DNA of 5,044 bases from CAIVAT01 sp964387205 (GTDB lineage: Bacteria > Bacteroidota > Bacteroidia > Bacteroidales > FEN-979), in assembly GCA_964387205.1 (NCBI GenBank), contig CAYLVY010000197.1, positions 1-5,044 on the forward strand. The letters are read 5' to 3'. Positions 4,514 through 5,044 of the stretch are shown in pieces. How positions within the stretch are numbered: position 1 is the first letter of the stretch; the number at the start of each line of letters is the position of its first letter. The position numbers were made by a program, and so were the translations under genes. The notes below the pieces were generated by a model. That model was not told the DNA's origin. It did no database searches and saw nothing but the letters and a program-made list of their open reading frames with translations.

Positions 4514-5044
4514 ATGGATTCAGGCAAAATATCATCTTCTCTCTGGGGATTCGTTGTCGGTGATGCTCTTGGCGTGCCTTATGAATTCTATACCCGGCAG
4601 AAGATGAAACTGAATCCGGCCAAAACAATGACTGGAGGTGGTTCATGGGGACAACCTATCGGTACTTGGTCAGACGATACATCTTTGGTTCTTGCTACAT
4701 TGGATTGTTTATCTGTCAGATACGACCTGACCCTTTTAGGAAGTAACTTCTGTCAGTGGTATTACCTGAATGATTATACCCCACACGGAGAAGTCTTTGA
4801 TTGTGGTATTCAGGCAAAAGCAGGAATAAAACGAATAAACTCATTCATCAAACTGAACCAAAGGGTGACCCCAATGCCACCTGAAATAGACGATAAAAAG
4901 AATGGGAATGGTTCACTTATGAGGATTCTTCCGTTTGCTTTCTATCTTATTGACCATCCCATTGAAGACAGGTTCAGAGTTATCAATGAGGTTTCTTCCC
5001 TGACCCATTCACATATCCGGTCAGTGATAAGTTGTTTTATCTAC
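4514..5044 (+). CDS. ADP-ribosylglycohydrolase family protein (N-terminal part, runs off the window)
   Basis: The 177 residues visible stay open to the right edge. Family signatures are clear. GFVVGDALGVPYEF (12-25) is followed by GTWSDDTSL (50-58), whose Ser53-Asp54-Asp55-Thr56 stretch carries the acidic residues that bind the paired metal ions. After these come FDCGIQ (95-100), NGNGSLMRILPF (130-141) and LTHSHIRS (163-170). Proteins of this DraG/ARH family remove ADP-ribose from modified proteins, nucleic acids or small molecules, using Mg or Mn; the particular substrate cannot be told. The second metal-binding DxxDT-type motif expected near the C-terminus lies beyond the window. The start is well fixed: an in-frame TGA at 4508-4510 leaves ATG 4514 as the first possible start. 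It is divergent from the pRiA4b-type gene, with starts about 40-90 nt apart, and lacks a signal peptide. Confidence 0.95.
   Translation, partial: MDSGKISSSLWGFVVGDALGVPYEFYTRQKMKLNPAKTMTGGGSWGQPIGTWSDDTSLVLATLDCLSVRYDLTLLGSNFCQWYYLNDYTPHGEVFDCGIQAKAGIKRINSFIKLNQRVTPMPPEIDDKKNGNGSLMRILPFAFYLIDHPIEDRFRVINEVSSLTHSHIRSVISCFIY

Noticed and set aside
4353..4607. Plus-strand 84-residue open frame
   Set aside because: Antisense to the pRiA4b-type gene and out of frame with the ADP-ribosylglycohydrolase, both of which carry clear family motifs.
1..5044. CRISPR array, tRNA or rRNA genes, complete insertion sequence, or a new multi-gene defence system
   Set aside because: No regularly spaced direct repeats, cloverleaf-like segments, transposase motifs or terminal inverted repeats flanking a gene were seen; the genes do not form a coherent operon.

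Overview
The window most likely comes from a member of the Bacteroidota. Four things point there: TAnnTTTG-type -7 promoter elements upstream of several genes, A-rich stretches instead of Shine-Dalgarno sites before start codons, a lipoprotein whose anchoring cysteine is followed by an acidic, surface-export-like tract, and protein families typical of that phylum. This is inference from local signals; no rRNA or other phylogenetic marker is present.

Left part (1-2761). The window opens inside the 3' end of a plus-strand gene of uncertain family, possibly an M28-like metallopeptidase, ending at 203. Facing it, 34 nt away, is a small minus-strand protein with a UvrB/UvrC (UVR) motif. A divergent intergenic region (664-892) holds several inverted repeats, including a perfect 14-bp palindrome. 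It leads into a large plus-strand PLP enzyme of the aminotransferase class V / cysteine desulfurase superfamily. This protein carries a shrunken, lysine-less first copy of the fold fused to a complete second copy with the catalytic set intact.

Middle (2762-3745). A 351-nt convergent intergenic region holds a degenerate 11-nt periodic stretch and a long imperfect hairpin, resembling extragenic repeat DNA. It is followed by a minus-strand lipoprotein gene with a -7-like element and a near-palindrome upstream.

Right part (3768-5044). This stretch looks more AT-rich than the left. It holds a minus-strand gene of the plasmid pRiA4b ORF-3 (IS1096 TnpR-like) family, apparently broken by a single-base deletion. 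Head to head with it is an ADP-ribosylglycohydrolase gene that runs off the right edge. This arrangement suggests an accessory patch.

No pathway clearly links these genes. The most interesting signals are the split architecture of the PLP enzyme, the one-base lesion in the pRiA4b-type gene, and a TATCTTT(G/T) element 4-12 nt upstream of three start codons, which would imply leaderless or nearly leaderless transcripts. I did not find convincing evidence for a new multi-gene system.
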